Shown here: piece by piece, positions 6,167-15,118 of the stretch | Layout of the letters: each line of letters starts with the position of its first letter | Numbering within the stretch: position 1 is the first letter of the stretch | Translations under genes and position numbers: made by a program | Assembly: GCA_045128635.1 (NCBI GenBank) | Contig: JBGVRS010000031.1 | Coordinates: 1 to 21,758, forward strand | Direction of reading: 5' to 3' | Source: HGM12587 sp045128635 | GTDB taxonomy: Bacteria; Bacillota; Clostridia; Lachnospirales; Lachnospiraceae | DNA: 21,758 nucleotides | Notes under the pieces: generated by a model | Seen by the model: only the letters and a program-made list of their open reading frames with translations | Told to the model about the DNA's origin: nothing | The model's database searches: none

Positions 6167-6877
6167 TTATCGGTTTTCTTTTAATACATCTTCAATTCTA
6201 CTCTGAACCAGATTTGCAAGTTCATTGGTCTTCATGCCTGTATATTCTTCTGCATAGATTGGTTTCAGATAATGAATCTGAACATTTACCGGTTTACATC
6301 CTTTTTCATCCAGAACTTTATAGCTGTTTACAAACACTACAGGAACAATCGGTGCTTTTGTTTTTAAAGCACATTTAAAGCTTCCATGGTGGAATTCTAA
6401 CATCTCATTTCCCTTTTTGCTTCTTGTTCCTTCCGGGAAAATAAGATAGTTACGTCCATCTTTTACTTCTTTGATGACATTGTTGATAACCGTCATGGAC
6501 TGTCTCACATCTTCGCGGTCCATAAGAAATGAATTGGTGCACTGTCTAATCTGTTCTACAAAAGGAACCCCACCCAGTTCTTTTTTTAGTACTGCCGCCA
6601 ATGGATTTGGACAGGTCGCACCGATTGCGACGATATCAAATAATCCCTGGTGATTCCCGTACATGAGAAATCCATTTTCCTTTGGAATATTTTCCACACC
6701 GTGGCATTCAAAATCAATGTTACCGGAAGTTACAGCCAGTTTTAAAATATACTGAATGTGCTGCCATTTGGTCATTTCTTCATATTTTTCTGTATTTTTT
6801 GCATAGTGGCAAAGCTTAAACCACGCTGCCGGTACACGCCAGAAGTTCTGGAGTACCATAAGTAAAATTCTCTGCAT
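6167..6877 (-). CDS. plsC: 1-acyl-sn-glycerol-3-phosphate acyltransferase (PlsC family)
   Basis: The 236-residue membrane-associated enzyme would transfer an acyl chain to lysophosphatidic acid, giving phosphatidic acid for phospholipid synthesis. The acyltransferase blocks are present: His76-x4-Asp81 (GNHQGLFD), the substrate-binding region around VPFVEQIRQ, FPEGTRS (147-153) and APIVPV (175-180). A hydrophobic N-terminus (1-20) probably anchors it to the inner leaflet. The start is fixed by AGGGGA, which overlaps the stop codon of the upstream rRNA methyltransferase gene; spacing is 11 bases. It is last in a four-gene operon. A paralogue acting on another lysolipid cannot be excluded. Confidence 0.88.
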   Translation of the reverse strand: MQRILLMVLQNFWRVPAAWFKLCHYAKNTEKYEEMTKWQHIQYILKLAVTSGNIDFECHGVENIPKENGFLMYGNHQGLFDIVAIGATCPNPLAAVLKKELGGVPFVEQIRQCTNSFLMDREDVRQSMTVINNVIKEVKDGRNYLIFPEGTRSKKGNEMLEFHHGSFKCALKTKAPIVPVVFVNSYKVLDEKGCKPVNVQIHYLKPIYAEEYTGMKTNELANLVQSRIEDVLKENR

Positions 6878-6888
6878 TTTCTTTTCCC

Positions 6889-8244
6889 CTATTTTCTTTC
6901 TAATTTCACAACTGCTTCCGTATGAACCGTATGTGGGAACTGATCCACAACCGTTCCCTTCACAACCTCATAGCCTTCACCAGTCAGATATTTTAAATCT
7001 CTCGCCAGTGTTGCGCTGTCGCAGCTGACATACACAACTCTCTTTGGTCTCATCTGTACAATGGTCTGCAAGAGAGCTTCATCGCAACCTTTTCGTGGCG
7101 GGTCAACTACAATGACATCTGCCTTAATACCTTCTTCACGATATTTCTTAGGAAGCACTTCTTCTGCTTTTCCAACATAGAATTCCGCATTGGTAAATCC
7201 ATTTAAGGCTGCATTGTGTTTTGCATCTTCAATTGCCTGCGGTACAATTTCCACACCGTAAACCTGTTTTGCCTTCTGAGCAAGGAATAAAGAAATGGTT
7301 CCAATGCCACAGTATAAGTCCCAAACAGTCTCTCCGCTTTCTACTTCTGCATATTCCAACGCACGCTCGTAAAGCTTTCTTGTCTGCACCGGGTTTACCT
7401 GGAAGAATGACAATGGCGAAATCTGATATTTTACATTTCCGATATAATCTGTAATGTAATCCTGTCCCCATACAGAGCGCATTTCCTGACCCATGATCAC
7501 ATTGGTCTGCTTGGTATTTACATTGATAGTAATACTTGTCATGCCAGGAATCTTAACAAGCTCATCTACCAGTTCTTTTACTTCCGGCATGCGTGTACCA
7601 TTTAAAATCAGGCACACCATTAATTCACCTGTGGTGAATCCTTTACGGATCAGCACATGTCGAAGCAGACCTTTTCCAGTCTGCTCGTCATAAGCCGGAA
7701 TGTTATATTTTTTCAAATGAGCTAAAATGATTTCTAAAATCCGCTCATTTTCTTCCACTCCAAGGTAGCATTTGGTGTTGGAAATAATGCTGTGAGTTCT
7801 TCCCGCATAAAATCCCGTTACAATCTCTCCGTTTTTATCTGTTCCAAACGGAAACTGCGCTTTATTACGATACTGATATGGTTCGTCCATACCAATCAGA
7901 TCAAATTCCGTCAGTTCTGTTAATCCACCAATGCGTGTCAGATTATTTAAAACCTTTTGCTTTTTATATTCCAACTGTTTGTCGTAGGAAAGTGCCTGAA
8001 TCTGGCATCCGCCACACTGCTTATGGTATGCACATTTTGGCTCTACACGGTCAGGCGAAGGTGTCAAAATTTCCATCAAACGGGCATAGCCGTAGTTCTT
8101 TTTCATCTTCATGACCTTGGCAGTGATCACATCACCAATCAGTGCATCTTTCACAAAAAGAGTGCATCCGTCCACATGACCGATGCCCTCTCCGTCGACT
8201 CCCATATCTTCAATTGTTAATGTTACGAAATCGTCTTTTTTCAC
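6889..8244 (-). CDS. rlmD: 23S rRNA (uracil-5-)-methyltransferase, RlmD/RlmCD (RumA) type
   Basis: The 451-residue enzyme methylates a uridine of 23S rRNA at C5 using S-adenosylmethionine. It shows an N-terminal TRAM domain (about 1-60), four cysteines for an iron-sulfur cluster (C71, C77, C80 in CAYHKQCGGC, and C159), the SAM motif DLYCGIGT (309-316), DPPRKG (381-386), the nucleophile Cys408 in YVSCDSATLARD, and Glu443 near the end (HTEAVV). In Gram-positive bacteria one enzyme (RlmCD) often serves both U747 and U1939, so either name may fit. The start is a GTG that shares its first base with the last base of the yhaM stop codon, suggesting translational coupling. No ATG lies early enough to keep the TRAM domain whole. 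Confidence 0.92.
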   Translation of the reverse strand: MKKDDFVTLTIEDMGVDGEGIGHVDGCTLFVKDALIGDVITAKVMKMKKNYGYARLMEILTPSPDRVEPKCAYHKQCGGCQIQALSYDKQLEYKKQKVLNNLTRIGGLTELTEFDLIGMDEPYQYRNKAQFPFGTDKNGEIVTGFYAGRTHSIISNTKCYLGVEENERILEIILAHLKKYNIPAYDEQTGKGLLRHVLIRKGFTTGELMVCLILNGTRMPEVKELVDELVKIPGMTSITINVNTKQTNVIMGQEMRSVWGQDYITDYIGNVKYQISPLSFFQVNPVQTRKLYERALEYAEVESGETVWDLYCGIGTISLFLAQKAKQVYGVEIVPQAIEDAKHNAALNGFTNAEFYVGKAEEVLPKKYREEGIKADVIVVDPPRKGCDEALLQTIVQMRPKRVVYVSCDSATLARDLKYLTGEGYEVVKGTVVDQFPHTVHTEAVVKLERK

Positions 8245-9188
8245 TATTTACTCGTCTTTCTAATATTAGATTCTAATAAGCGGTTATAGCCCAGCCAGTC
8301 ATTCTGTTCTCCAGCCGCCTTGAATATTTCTTTCATGGTTTCCATCTTTGCATCTGTATTATCTGCAAAATTCAATGCCACAGCTTCCACCAGTGCCGGT
8401 TTCTTTGGTGAACCAAATTCCAGTTCTCCGTGGTGAGCTAAAATACAGTGCTTCAATTCATTTCCCAATTTCTTTGGAAAACCGTCGATTACACGAATCT
8501 GTTCTCCAACCATTTCACAGCCCATGACAATATGACCGAGAAGCTGTCCATCATCTGTATAGTCATTTAACGGAAAAGCAGAAAGTTCGTAAACCTTCCC
8601 GATATCATGGCAAAGAGCTGCTGTATATAATAAATCTTCATTTAAGATTGGATACTGTTTTACGTAGAACTGGCAAAGCTTCAATACACTTAAAGTATGC
8701 TCTAAAAGCCCTCCAACAAATCCGTGATGTACACTTTTTGCTGCACTGCTGAACTTAAACTGTTTTACAAACTCTGTATCATCTACAAAGAAATGCTTTG
8801 CAACTTTAGAAAGATATGGATTTTTAATTCCGTTTACAAACGTAAGCAGCTGCTTGTACATATCTTCAATGTCATATTCACTGACCGGAAGGTAGTTTGA
8901 TGGGTCGTATTCTCCTTCACGCACCTTGCGCACGCGTTTGATACTTACCTGTAATGCTCCCTGAAAACTGGAAACATCTCCGACCACTGCTACATAATCC
9001 ATCATGTCAAAATCATCGATTCCCATAGAGTTTGGTTCCCAGATTTTTGCATCAATGGTTCCTGTTTTATCCTGCAAAATCACATTTTCATATGGTTTCC
9101 CATTTTTGGTTACTGCAGACTGTTTATATTTGCAAAGGTATACGTCATTAATACGTTCTCCTTCACGTAATGTTTCGATAAATTTCAT
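8244..9188 (-). CDS. yhaM: 3'-5' exoribonuclease YhaM (OB-fold plus HD domain)
   Basis: The 314-residue protein has the YhaM layout. An N-terminal OB-fold nucleic-acid-binding domain (about 15-90, with VILQDKTGTIDAKIWEP) is followed by a metal-dependent HD phosphohydrolase domain. Visible metal ligands are His164 (LLEHT), His194-Asp195 (CHDIGK), His252/His253 (AHHGELEFGSP) and Asp276 (NFADNTDAK). YhaM degrades RNA 3' to 5' in Firmicutes and helps trim mRNA decay intermediates. AGGAG, 8 bases before the ATG, overlaps the stop of the upstream HtrA-like gene. It is the second gene of the operon. Confidence 0.93.
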   Translation of the reverse strand: MKFIETLREGERINDVYLCKYKQSAVTKNGKPYENVILQDKTGTIDAKIWEPNSMGIDDFDMMDYVAVVGDVSSFQGALQVSIKRVRKVREGEYDPSNYLPVSEYDIEDMYKQLLTFVNGIKNPYLSKVAKHFFVDDTEFVKQFKFSSAAKSVHHGFVGGLLEHTLSVLKLCQFYVKQYPILNEDLLYTAALCHDIGKVYELSAFPLNDYTDDGQLLGHIVMGCEMVGEQIRVIDGFPKKLGNELKHCILAHHGELEFGSPKKPALVEAVALNFADNTDAKMETMKEIFKAAGEQNDWLGYNRLLESNIRKTSK

Positions 9189-9196
9189 ATAAGCTC

Positions 9197-10456
9197 CTAT
9201 TCTAATACACTTAAGGATGTCTGATAATTTGTCTTTTTATATCCATCCCTGGTAAGTCTTCGTACTTCCAACGTAATGTTCTGACGGTTTGACAATCTGG
9301 AAAGCACATCGGAAAGTTCAGACATGGACAATACCTTCTGTCCGTTGATTGCCTGAATCACATCTCCACTCTGAATGCCGCCTTTCATGGCCGGAGAATC
9401 AATTTGCACCTCTGTTACATAAACACCGCTTGGAACACCTGATTTTAAGGCCTCATTTGTTACGGACACACCTTTAATTCCGAGGTATGCAATATCCTGA
9501 TTATTGGATAAATGTTCCAGAAGGCTCTTAATATCAGAAATGCCGTATGCTGTTAAGACATTCTCCATGTTAGAAGACAAATGCTGCTCCTGCATGATAC
9601 CGATTACTTCACCATTTAAATTAATGAGTATGCCATCCGCACCTGCATTTTTCATCATATCAGTCACAAGAATCGTATATTCTGCATCTACTACACTTTG
9701 TTTATTATGGGTAGAAGTTAACGTACCCACTTTCATGGAATCCTCACTTCCATCTGCTCTTCCGATTGCAAGAACCGGAGTTCCCGCTTCCAGACGAATC
9801 GAATTTCCAAGGGTAGCTTTTACAATTTTTGCTTTTGTATTTTCAGAAATATCACTTAAATTGATACTGATGACCGCAAGATTTGTGGTTACATCATATT
9901 TTTTCAAAACTGCATTTACAATGGTATCATCTACAAATGTCACATTGATACCGTCACAGGATTCGATATTAGAATACTTTGTCAGAACCAAAAGTTCCAC
10001 ACCATTATCTCCAATAATCATACCGGAACACTGTCCACGGTTCTGATACTCTTCATTAAACCAGTCCACATCATTATTAAGTGCAGTCACTGTTACCAAC
10101 GATTTCTGTACATCTTTGGCTAATCCCCGGAAGTTTGCATACAAAACCATGTAGTCTTCAACGGTAATCTGAGGATCCACAACAATTGTTTCTGAAATCG
10201 AAGGCTCTGTTTCAGAATCAGTCACTTCTGGTGCGACACTTTCTTCCACCGTATCCTGCGGAATCTTGATGTCAGTCATCGCTTCCTGTTCCTTTTTATT
10301 CTCTATCCAGTCGCTCACTTTCGAAAAAACCGCGCTGGAAATCAAACCAAAAATAACAGCCAGAGCAACTGTTGCAGCCAATATTTTCACCCATTTTTTC
10401 TTATAAAAAGGCTTGTCTTTTATTTTTTCATTCATAAAAGAAAATTCTTCATTCAT
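9197..10456 (-). CDS. Membrane-anchored HtrA-like protein with PDZ domain, apparently protease-dead
   Basis: The 419-residue protein has a short cytoplasmic start, one membrane helix (about 24-45), an acidic linker rich in Glu, Ser and Thr (57-100), a trypsin-like domain (about 115-310) and a C-terminal PDZ domain (about 325-405, GVYVTEVQIDSPAMKGGIQSG). The layout matches HtrA/DegP-family proteins of Gram-positive bacteria. The triad is not kept. The His block reads VLTKYSNIES (Ser162 where His is expected). The Asp block reads TTNLAVI (Asn192). The GNSGGPL block reads NAGADGILIN, with no serine. Strands around these sites are intact, so the fold is probably kept. A binding or signalling role in the envelope is more likely than proteolysis. 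GGAGG, 7 bases before the ATG, supports the start. It heads the four-gene operon. Confidence 0.85.
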   Translation of the reverse strand: MNEEFSFMNEKIKDKPFYKKKWVKILAATVALAVIFGLISSAVFSKVSDWIENKKEQEAMTDIKIPQDTVEESVAPEVTDSETEPSISETIVVDPQITVEDYMVLYANFRGLAKDVQKSLVTVTALNNDVDWFNEEYQNRGQCSGMIIGDNGVELLVLTKYSNIESCDGINVTFVDDTIVNAVLKKYDVTTNLAVISINLSDISENTKAKIVKATLGNSIRLEAGTPVLAIGRADGSEDSMKVGTLTSTHNKQSVVDAEYTILVTDMMKNAGADGILINLNGEVIGIMQEQHLSSNMENVLTAYGISDIKSLLEHLSNNQDIAYLGIKGVSVTNEALKSGVPSGVYVTEVQIDSPAMKGGIQSGDVIQAINGQKVLSMSELSDVLSRLSNRQNITLEVRRLTRDGYKKTNYQTSLSVLE

Positions 10457-10486
10457 GGAAATTCCTCCGAAGACTCTTTTGCATTA

Positions 10487-10514
10487 GTATACTATTTTTT
10501 AAAAAAGGTGTCTA
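10487..10514 (-). promoter_or_regulatory. Promoter of the HtrA-like/yhaM/rlmD/plsC operon
   Basis: The minus strand has TAGACA (10514-10509), a 16-bp spacer and TATACT (10492-10487), about 30 bases before the first start codon. It lies back to back with mutS2, for which only a TAAAAT at 10536-10541 is visible as a possible -10. Confidence 0.6.
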
Positions 10515-10573
10515 TCTTTTCCTCTGCAAATCGGGTAAAATAGGTTTTAATATAGGATTTTTGGAGTTTTAGA

Positions 10574-12952
10574 ATGAATCAAAAAGCATTAAAAGTTTTA
10601 GAATATGACAAAATTATAGAGTTACTTATTGATAAAGCATCCTGCGATCTTGGCCGTGCACAGTGTGAGGCACTGGTGCCAATGCATGATCTGGAAGAAG
10701 TACGTTTGGCGCAGCGCCAGACAGCAGATGCACTCAGGCGCGTTTATGCAAAAGGCAGTGTTTCTTTTTCCGGAACCAAAAGTGTCGGTGCATCCCTAAA
10801 GCGTCTTGAGATTGGCGGTTCCTTAAATGTAATCGAACTTCTTACAATCTGTAAGTTACTGGAAACTGCAGGCCGTGTAAAACAGTATTCACGAGGCGAT
10901 GAACGAAATGATGATCAGAGAGACTCTCTGGATGATTATTTCGATGCACTGGAGCCGTGTTTTCCATTATCATCCGAAATCAGACGCTGCATTTTAGCCG
11001 AAGATGAAATCGCAGATGATGCCAGCGGCAACTTAAAAAGCATTCGCCGTCAGATGAAGCAGTTGAATGACAAGGTTCATTCTACTTTAAGTTCTCTTCT
11101 GAATGGTTCCGCAAGAAACTATCTGCAGGACGCAGTTATTACCATGCGAAATGGTCGTTACTGTCTTCCTGTAAAGGCCGAATACCGCGGTCAGGTTCCT
11201 GGAATGATTCACGATCAGTCCTCTACCGGTTCCACACTTTTCGTAGAGCCGATGTCCGTTGTAAAAATCAACAATGATTTGAAGGAACTGGAATTAAAAG
11301 AACAGGAAGAAATTGAAGTTATTTTAGCAGGTTTGAGTGCAGAGGCTTCTTTATACATGGAAGCAATTGATACTGATTTAAAGGTTCTTGCAAAACTGGA
11401 CTTTATTTTCGCCAAAGCACTTCTGGCAAAGGATATGAATGCCAGCGAACCAATTTTTAATACTCATGGAAATATTTATATTAAGGATGCCCGTCATCCG
11501 CTTTTAGATAAGAAAAAAGCAGTTCCAATAACCGTTTCCTTGGGACGTGATTTTGATCTTCTGGTTGTTACAGGTCCAAACACAGGTGGTAAAACGGTTT
11601 CTTTAAAAACCGTTGGACTTCTTACCTTAATGGGACAGGCCGGACTTCATATCCCTGCCTTTGACCGTTCCAAACTGTCTCTTTTTGATGAAGTGTTTGC
11701 AGATATTGGAGATGAACAGAGTATCGAACAGTCTTTAAGTACATTTTCATCTCACATGACAAATATTGTGTCAATTCTAAAAACAGCTACACCAAACTCT
11801 CTCGTTCTTATGGACGAGCTTGGTGCCGGAACAGACCCAACAGAAGGTGCTGCACTGGCAATTTCGATTCTCTCTCATTTACACGGACAGGGAATCCGCA
11901 CTATGGTCACAACCCATTACAGTGAATTAAAGGTTTTTGCGCTCTCTACACCAGGTGTAGAAAATGCCTGCTGCGAATTTGATGTTGAAACACTTCGTCC
12001 AACTTATCGTTTATTAATCGGTGTCCCTGGAAAGAGTAATGCGTTTGCCATTTCCAGCAAACTGGGACTTCCTGATTTTATTATTGAAGACGCAAAGCAG
12101 CATCTCACTGCTCAGGATGAAAACTTTGAAGATTTATTATCCGATCTTGAACAAAGCCGTAAGACCATTGAAGCAGAAGAAGAAGAAATCCGTCGCCATA
12201 AAGCAGAAATTAAAGCGCTGCGCGATGCCTTAGAAAAGAAACAGGACAAGTTGGAAGCCCGCAGAGAAGAAATTCTTCGAAAAGCCAACGAAGAAGCCCG
12301 TGCAATTCTGGCTGATGCGAAAAAAACTGCTGATGAAACCATTCGCGATTTCCAAAAATACAGCACCGCCGATGCTTCTATCCGTGAAATGGAAGCAAAA
12401 CGAGCAAAGCTTCGTGAAAAAATGGAAAAAGCAAACAAAAATGTGCAGGAACAGAAAGCCAAACCTAAAAAACCTGTTTCTGCAAAGAAACTTCATCTTG
12501 GTGATGCTGTCAAAGTCCTTTCCATGAATTTAAAGGGAACCGTAAGCTCGCTCCCTGATGCAAAAGGTGATCTTTTTGTTCAGATGGGAATCCTTCGCTC
12601 CAAAGTCAACATTTCTGATCTGGAACTGATTGACGAAGTAACAATCATCGCTCCGGCAATGGCAAAAACTAGTACCGGAAAGATTAAAATGTCAAAATCC
12701 GCTACTGTTTCTACTGAAATCAACCTGATCGGTATGACTGTAGATGAGGCTCTTGCACATCTGGACAAATATCTGGATGATGCCTACCTTGCTCACATGC
12801 CAAGCGTTCGCATCGTTCATGGTAAGGGAACCGGAAAGCTTCGCGAAGCAGTGCAAAGACATTTAAAAAAATGTAAATATGTAAAAACTTATCGTATGGG
12901 TGAATTTGGCGAAGGTGATGCTGGGGTTACCATTGCTGAATTTAAGAAATAG
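10574..12952 (+). CDS. mutS2: MutS2 family ATPase with Smr domain
   Basis: The 792-residue protein has the MutS2 order: core and lever helices (1-310), ATPase with Walker A GPNTGGKT (334-341), LFDEVFADIGDEQS (370-383) and Walker B LVLMDELGAGTDP (410-422). Then come a long charged coiled coil (about 510-630), a KOW-like barrel (KKLHLGDAVKV) and a C-terminal Smr domain with IVHGKGTGKLR. MutS2 proteins lack the mismatch-recognition domain. They suppress homologous recombination or, as RqcU in B. subtilis, act on collided ribosomes. The Smr signature usually written LDLHG or LDLRG reads INLIG here. GGAG, about 10 bases before the ATG, sets the start. The stop codon overlaps the ribosome binding site of the next gene, so it forms an operon with a two-component system. 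Confidence 0.94.
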   Translation: MNQKALKVLEYDKIIELLIDKASCDLGRAQCEALVPMHDLEEVRLAQRQTADALRRVYAKGSVSFSGTKSVGASLKRLEIGGSLNVIELLTICKLLETAGRVKQYSRGDERNDDQRDSLDDYFDALEPCFPLSSEIRRCILAEDEIADDASGNLKSIRRQMKQLNDKVHSTLSSLLNGSARNYLQDAVITMRNGRYCLPVKAEYRGQVPGMIHDQSSTGSTLFVEPMSVVKINNDLKELELKEQEEIEVILAGLSAEASLYMEAIDTDLKVLAKLDFIFAKALLAKDMNASEPIFNTHGNIYIKDARHPLLDKKKAVPITVSLGRDFDLLVVTGPNTGGKTVSLKTVGLLTLMGQAGLHIPAFDRSKLSLFDEVFADIGDEQSIEQSLSTFSSHMTNIVSILKTATPNSLVLMDELGAGTDPTEGAALAISILSHLHGQGIRTMVTTHYSELKVFALSTPGVENACCEFDVETLRPTYRLLIGVPGKSNAFAISSKLGLPDFIIEDAKQHLTAQDENFEDLLSDLEQSRKTIEAEEEEIRRHKAEIKALRDALEKKQDKLEARREEILRKANEEARAILADAKKTADETIRDFQKYSTADASIREMEAKRAKLREKMEKANKNVQEQKAKPKKPVSAKKLHLGDAVKVLSMNLKGTVSSLPDAKGDLFVQMGILRSKVNISDLELIDEVTIIAPAMAKTSTGKIKMSKSATVSTEINLIGMTVDEALAHLDKYLDDAYLAHMPSVRIVHGKGTGKLREAVQRHLKKCKYVKTYRMGEFGEGDAGVTIAEFKK

Positions 12953-12963
12953 GAGGCTGCGTA

Positions 12964-13665
12964 ATGGCTACAAAACAGAAAATTTTAATCGTCGATGACG
13001 ATACCAATATTGCAGAGCTGATTTCGCTCTATCTTACAAAAGAATGTTATGAAACAAAAATGGTACATGACGGCGAATCCGCATTACGGGAATTACAGAT
13101 TTTTCAGCCAAACCTGATTTTACTGGACTTGATGCTTCCTGGAATTGACGGATACCAGGTTTGCCGTGAAGTTCGTACAAAATCTCAGGTACCAATCATT
13201 ATGCTTTCCGCCAAAGGAGAAGTTTTTGATAAAGTTTTAGGGTTAGAGCTTGGAGCAGACGATTATATCGTAAAACCATTTGATACAAAAGAACTGGTTG
13301 CCCGTGTGAAAGCGAATTTACGCCGTTGCCAGCAGGTAGTTGCAGAACCTGTAAGACCTGTAGATGCAAAAATTGTGGAATATCCTGATTTAATCATTAA
13401 CCAGTCCAATTACTCTGTATTATATCAGGGCCGTACCGTAGAAATGCCTCCTAAGGAATTAGAACTGCTCTATTTCCTGGCTTCTTCACCAAACCAGGTA
13501 TTTACCCGTGAGCAGCTCTTAGATCACATCTGGGGCTATGAATATATTGGTGACACCAGAACTGTAGACGTACATATTAAACGTCTCCGCGAAAAGATCA
13601 AAGATCATCCTCGCTGGTCTTTGGCAACTGTATGGGGAATCGGATATAAATTCGAAACGAGATAA
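12964..13665 (+). CDS. OmpR/PhoB-family response regulator
   Basis: The 233-residue protein has a receiver domain with acidic pocket D11-D12-D13, phospho-acceptor Asp55 (LILLDLMLPGIDG), Ser82 and Lys104 (YIVKPFD). A winged-helix DNA-binding domain follows (about 130-231, REQLLDHIWGYEY, RTVDVHIKRLREKI, WGIGYKFE). GGAGG overlaps the mutS2 stop region and lies 7 bases before the ATG. The matching kinase follows after 3 bases. Target genes are not visible in the window. It resembles ResD/SrrA- or WalR-like regulators but cannot be assigned. Confidence 0.92.
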   Translation: MATKQKILIVDDDTNIAELISLYLTKECYETKMVHDGESALRELQIFQPNLILLDLMLPGIDGYQVCREVRTKSQVPIIMLSAKGEVFDKVLGLELGADDYIVKPFDTKELVARVKANLRRCQQVVAEPVRPVDAKIVEYPDLIINQSNYSVLYQGRTVEMPPKELELLYFLASSPNQVFTREQLLDHIWGYEYIGDTRTVDVHIKRLREKIKDHPRWSLATVWGIGYKFETR

Positions 13666-13668
13666 TTT

Positions 13669-15087
13669 ATGAAACTTTCTATTTACATTAAATTTGTGAT
13701 CATTTATCTTGTAGCGGCTGTTTTAAGCTTTGTCTTTGTAGCAGAAGGCACTTCAAGGATGATTACAAACCATGTGACAACTGAAAAAGCGGATAATCTA
13801 TATCGGGAAGCTCTTCTTTTATCCACGGAATATGCGGAAGATTATTACCGTTCAAGAAGTGCAACTTCTCTTGAAACTGTAGCTTCTCATCTGAATGCCA
13901 TTGCCACCTATATCAATGCAGATATCTGGATGATTGATATTGATGGAAAAGTCATCTTAGAAACAGGAAAAAAACTGATCAGCCCGGAAAACAATACACA
14001 TATTCTGGAAAGCTTCGATCCAACAGCCTTTGGTACTTCCTACTATATGACAGGAGATTTTTTTGAGCAGTTTTACGAAGAAATGTTAAGTGTTATTTCT
14101 CCGATCAACTACGGCTATAAAGTCCATGGCTATCTGGTCATTCACACAGAAATCTCAGAATTGATGGCCGAAAAAGAAGAACTCCTTAATATCATGTACA
14201 TTACACTGGCCGTTCTTTTGGGCGTATTTTTAATTGCGATTCTAATCATTGGACATATTATTTATTATCCAATGAAAAAAATCATCAAAGCTGCTTCCGA
14301 ATATGCAGACGGAAACCTGACCTATCAGGTAGAACTGGAAAATGAAGATGAATTTGGCCGCCTTGCAGATTCCATGAACTTAATGGCAAGGGAATTAAAT
14401 GAAATGGAAGAATATGAACGAAAATTCGTAGCAAATATTTCTCATGATTTCCGCTCACCGTTAACTTCCATCAAAGGCTATGTAGAGGCAATGATGGACG
14501 GAACCATTCCGATTGAATTTCAGGAAAAATATTTTAACATTGTACTTTTCGAAACCGACCGTCTAAAAAAACTGACGGAAGAACTTTTGACATTGAATTC
14601 ATTTGGTTCCAAGAGAGGCATGCTGGAAATTACCACTTTTGATATCAATGCAGTAATCAAAAATACAGCAGCTACATTCGAGGGACGTTGTCGTGACCGC
14701 AAAATATCCATTGATCTTTTGTTTGAATCCTGGCATCAACCTGTCAAAGCCGACATGGGAAAAATCCAGCAGGTGCTTTATAATCTAATCGACAATGCCA
14801 TCAAGTTCAGCAATGACAATTCTTCGATAGAAGTAGAAACAACTGTCAGACACGAAAAAGTGTTTATTTCCGTCAAAGACCATGGCTCTGGAATTCCAAA
14901 GGAAAGCCAGAAAAAAATCTGGGAACGTTTTTATAAAACCGACACCTCCCGAGGAAAAGATAAACGCGGAACCGGACTTGGTCTGGCCATTGTAAAAGAA
15001 ATTATTCAGACACATGATGAGCATATCAATGTGATTAGTACCGAAGGAGTGGGAACTGAATTTACTTTTTCCCTTCCAAAAGCATAA
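13669..15087 (+). CDS. Membrane sensor histidine kinase (HAMP, HisKA, HATPase)
   Basis: The 472-residue kinase has membrane helix 1 (about 8-26), an extracellular sensor of about 145 residues (PAS/Cache-like strands, INADIWMIDIDGKVI), helix 2 (about 175-199) and HAMP (about 200-250). The dimerisation box has His259 in ANISHDFRSPLTSIKGY. The ATP-binding domain has its N box (YNLIDNAIKFSND), G1 (DHGSGIP) and G2 (RGTGLGLAIVKEI) complete. It should phosphorylate the regulator encoded just upstream. The ATG at 13669 lies 3 bases after the regulator's stop codon; no strong separate ribosome binding site is seen, so translation is probably coupled. The signal sensed is unknown. Confidence 0.93.
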   Translation: MKLSIYIKFVIIYLVAAVLSFVFVAEGTSRMITNHVTTEKADNLYREALLLSTEYAEDYYRSRSATSLETVASHLNAIATYINADIWMIDIDGKVILETGKKLISPENNTHILESFDPTAFGTSYYMTGDFFEQFYEEMLSVISPINYGYKVHGYLVIHTEISELMAEKEELLNIMYITLAVLLGVFLIAILIIGHIIYYPMKKIIKAASEYADGNLTYQVELENEDEFGRLADSMNLMARELNEMEEYERKFVANISHDFRSPLTSIKGYVEAMMDGTIPIEFQEKYFNIVLFETDRLKKLTEELLTLNSFGSKRGMLEITTFDINAVIKNTAATFEGRCRDRKISIDLLFESWHQPVKADMGKIQQVLYNLIDNAIKFSNDNSSIEVETTVRHEKVFISVKDHGSGIPKESQKKIWERFYKTDTSRGKDKRGTGLGLAIVKEIIQTHDEHINVISTEGVGTEFTFSLPKA

Positions 15088-15117
15088 AAAACAGGCTTTA
15101 CTCAAGCCTGTTTTTTT
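15086..15117. terminator. Symmetrical bidirectional terminator
   Basis: AAAAAACAGGCTT (15086-15098), loop TACTC, AAGCCTGTTTTTT (15104-15116). The A run on one side and T run on the other let it act on both strands. It sits between the convergent stops of the sensor kinase gene and the aconitase-family gene, overlapping the first by two bases. Confidence 0.95.
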
Positions 15118-15118
15118 A

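Noticed and set aside
9504..10046. Plus-strand ORF of 180 codons
   Set aside because: It is antisense to the HtrA-like gene, a shadow of its codon usage, with no ribosome binding site or recognisable domain.
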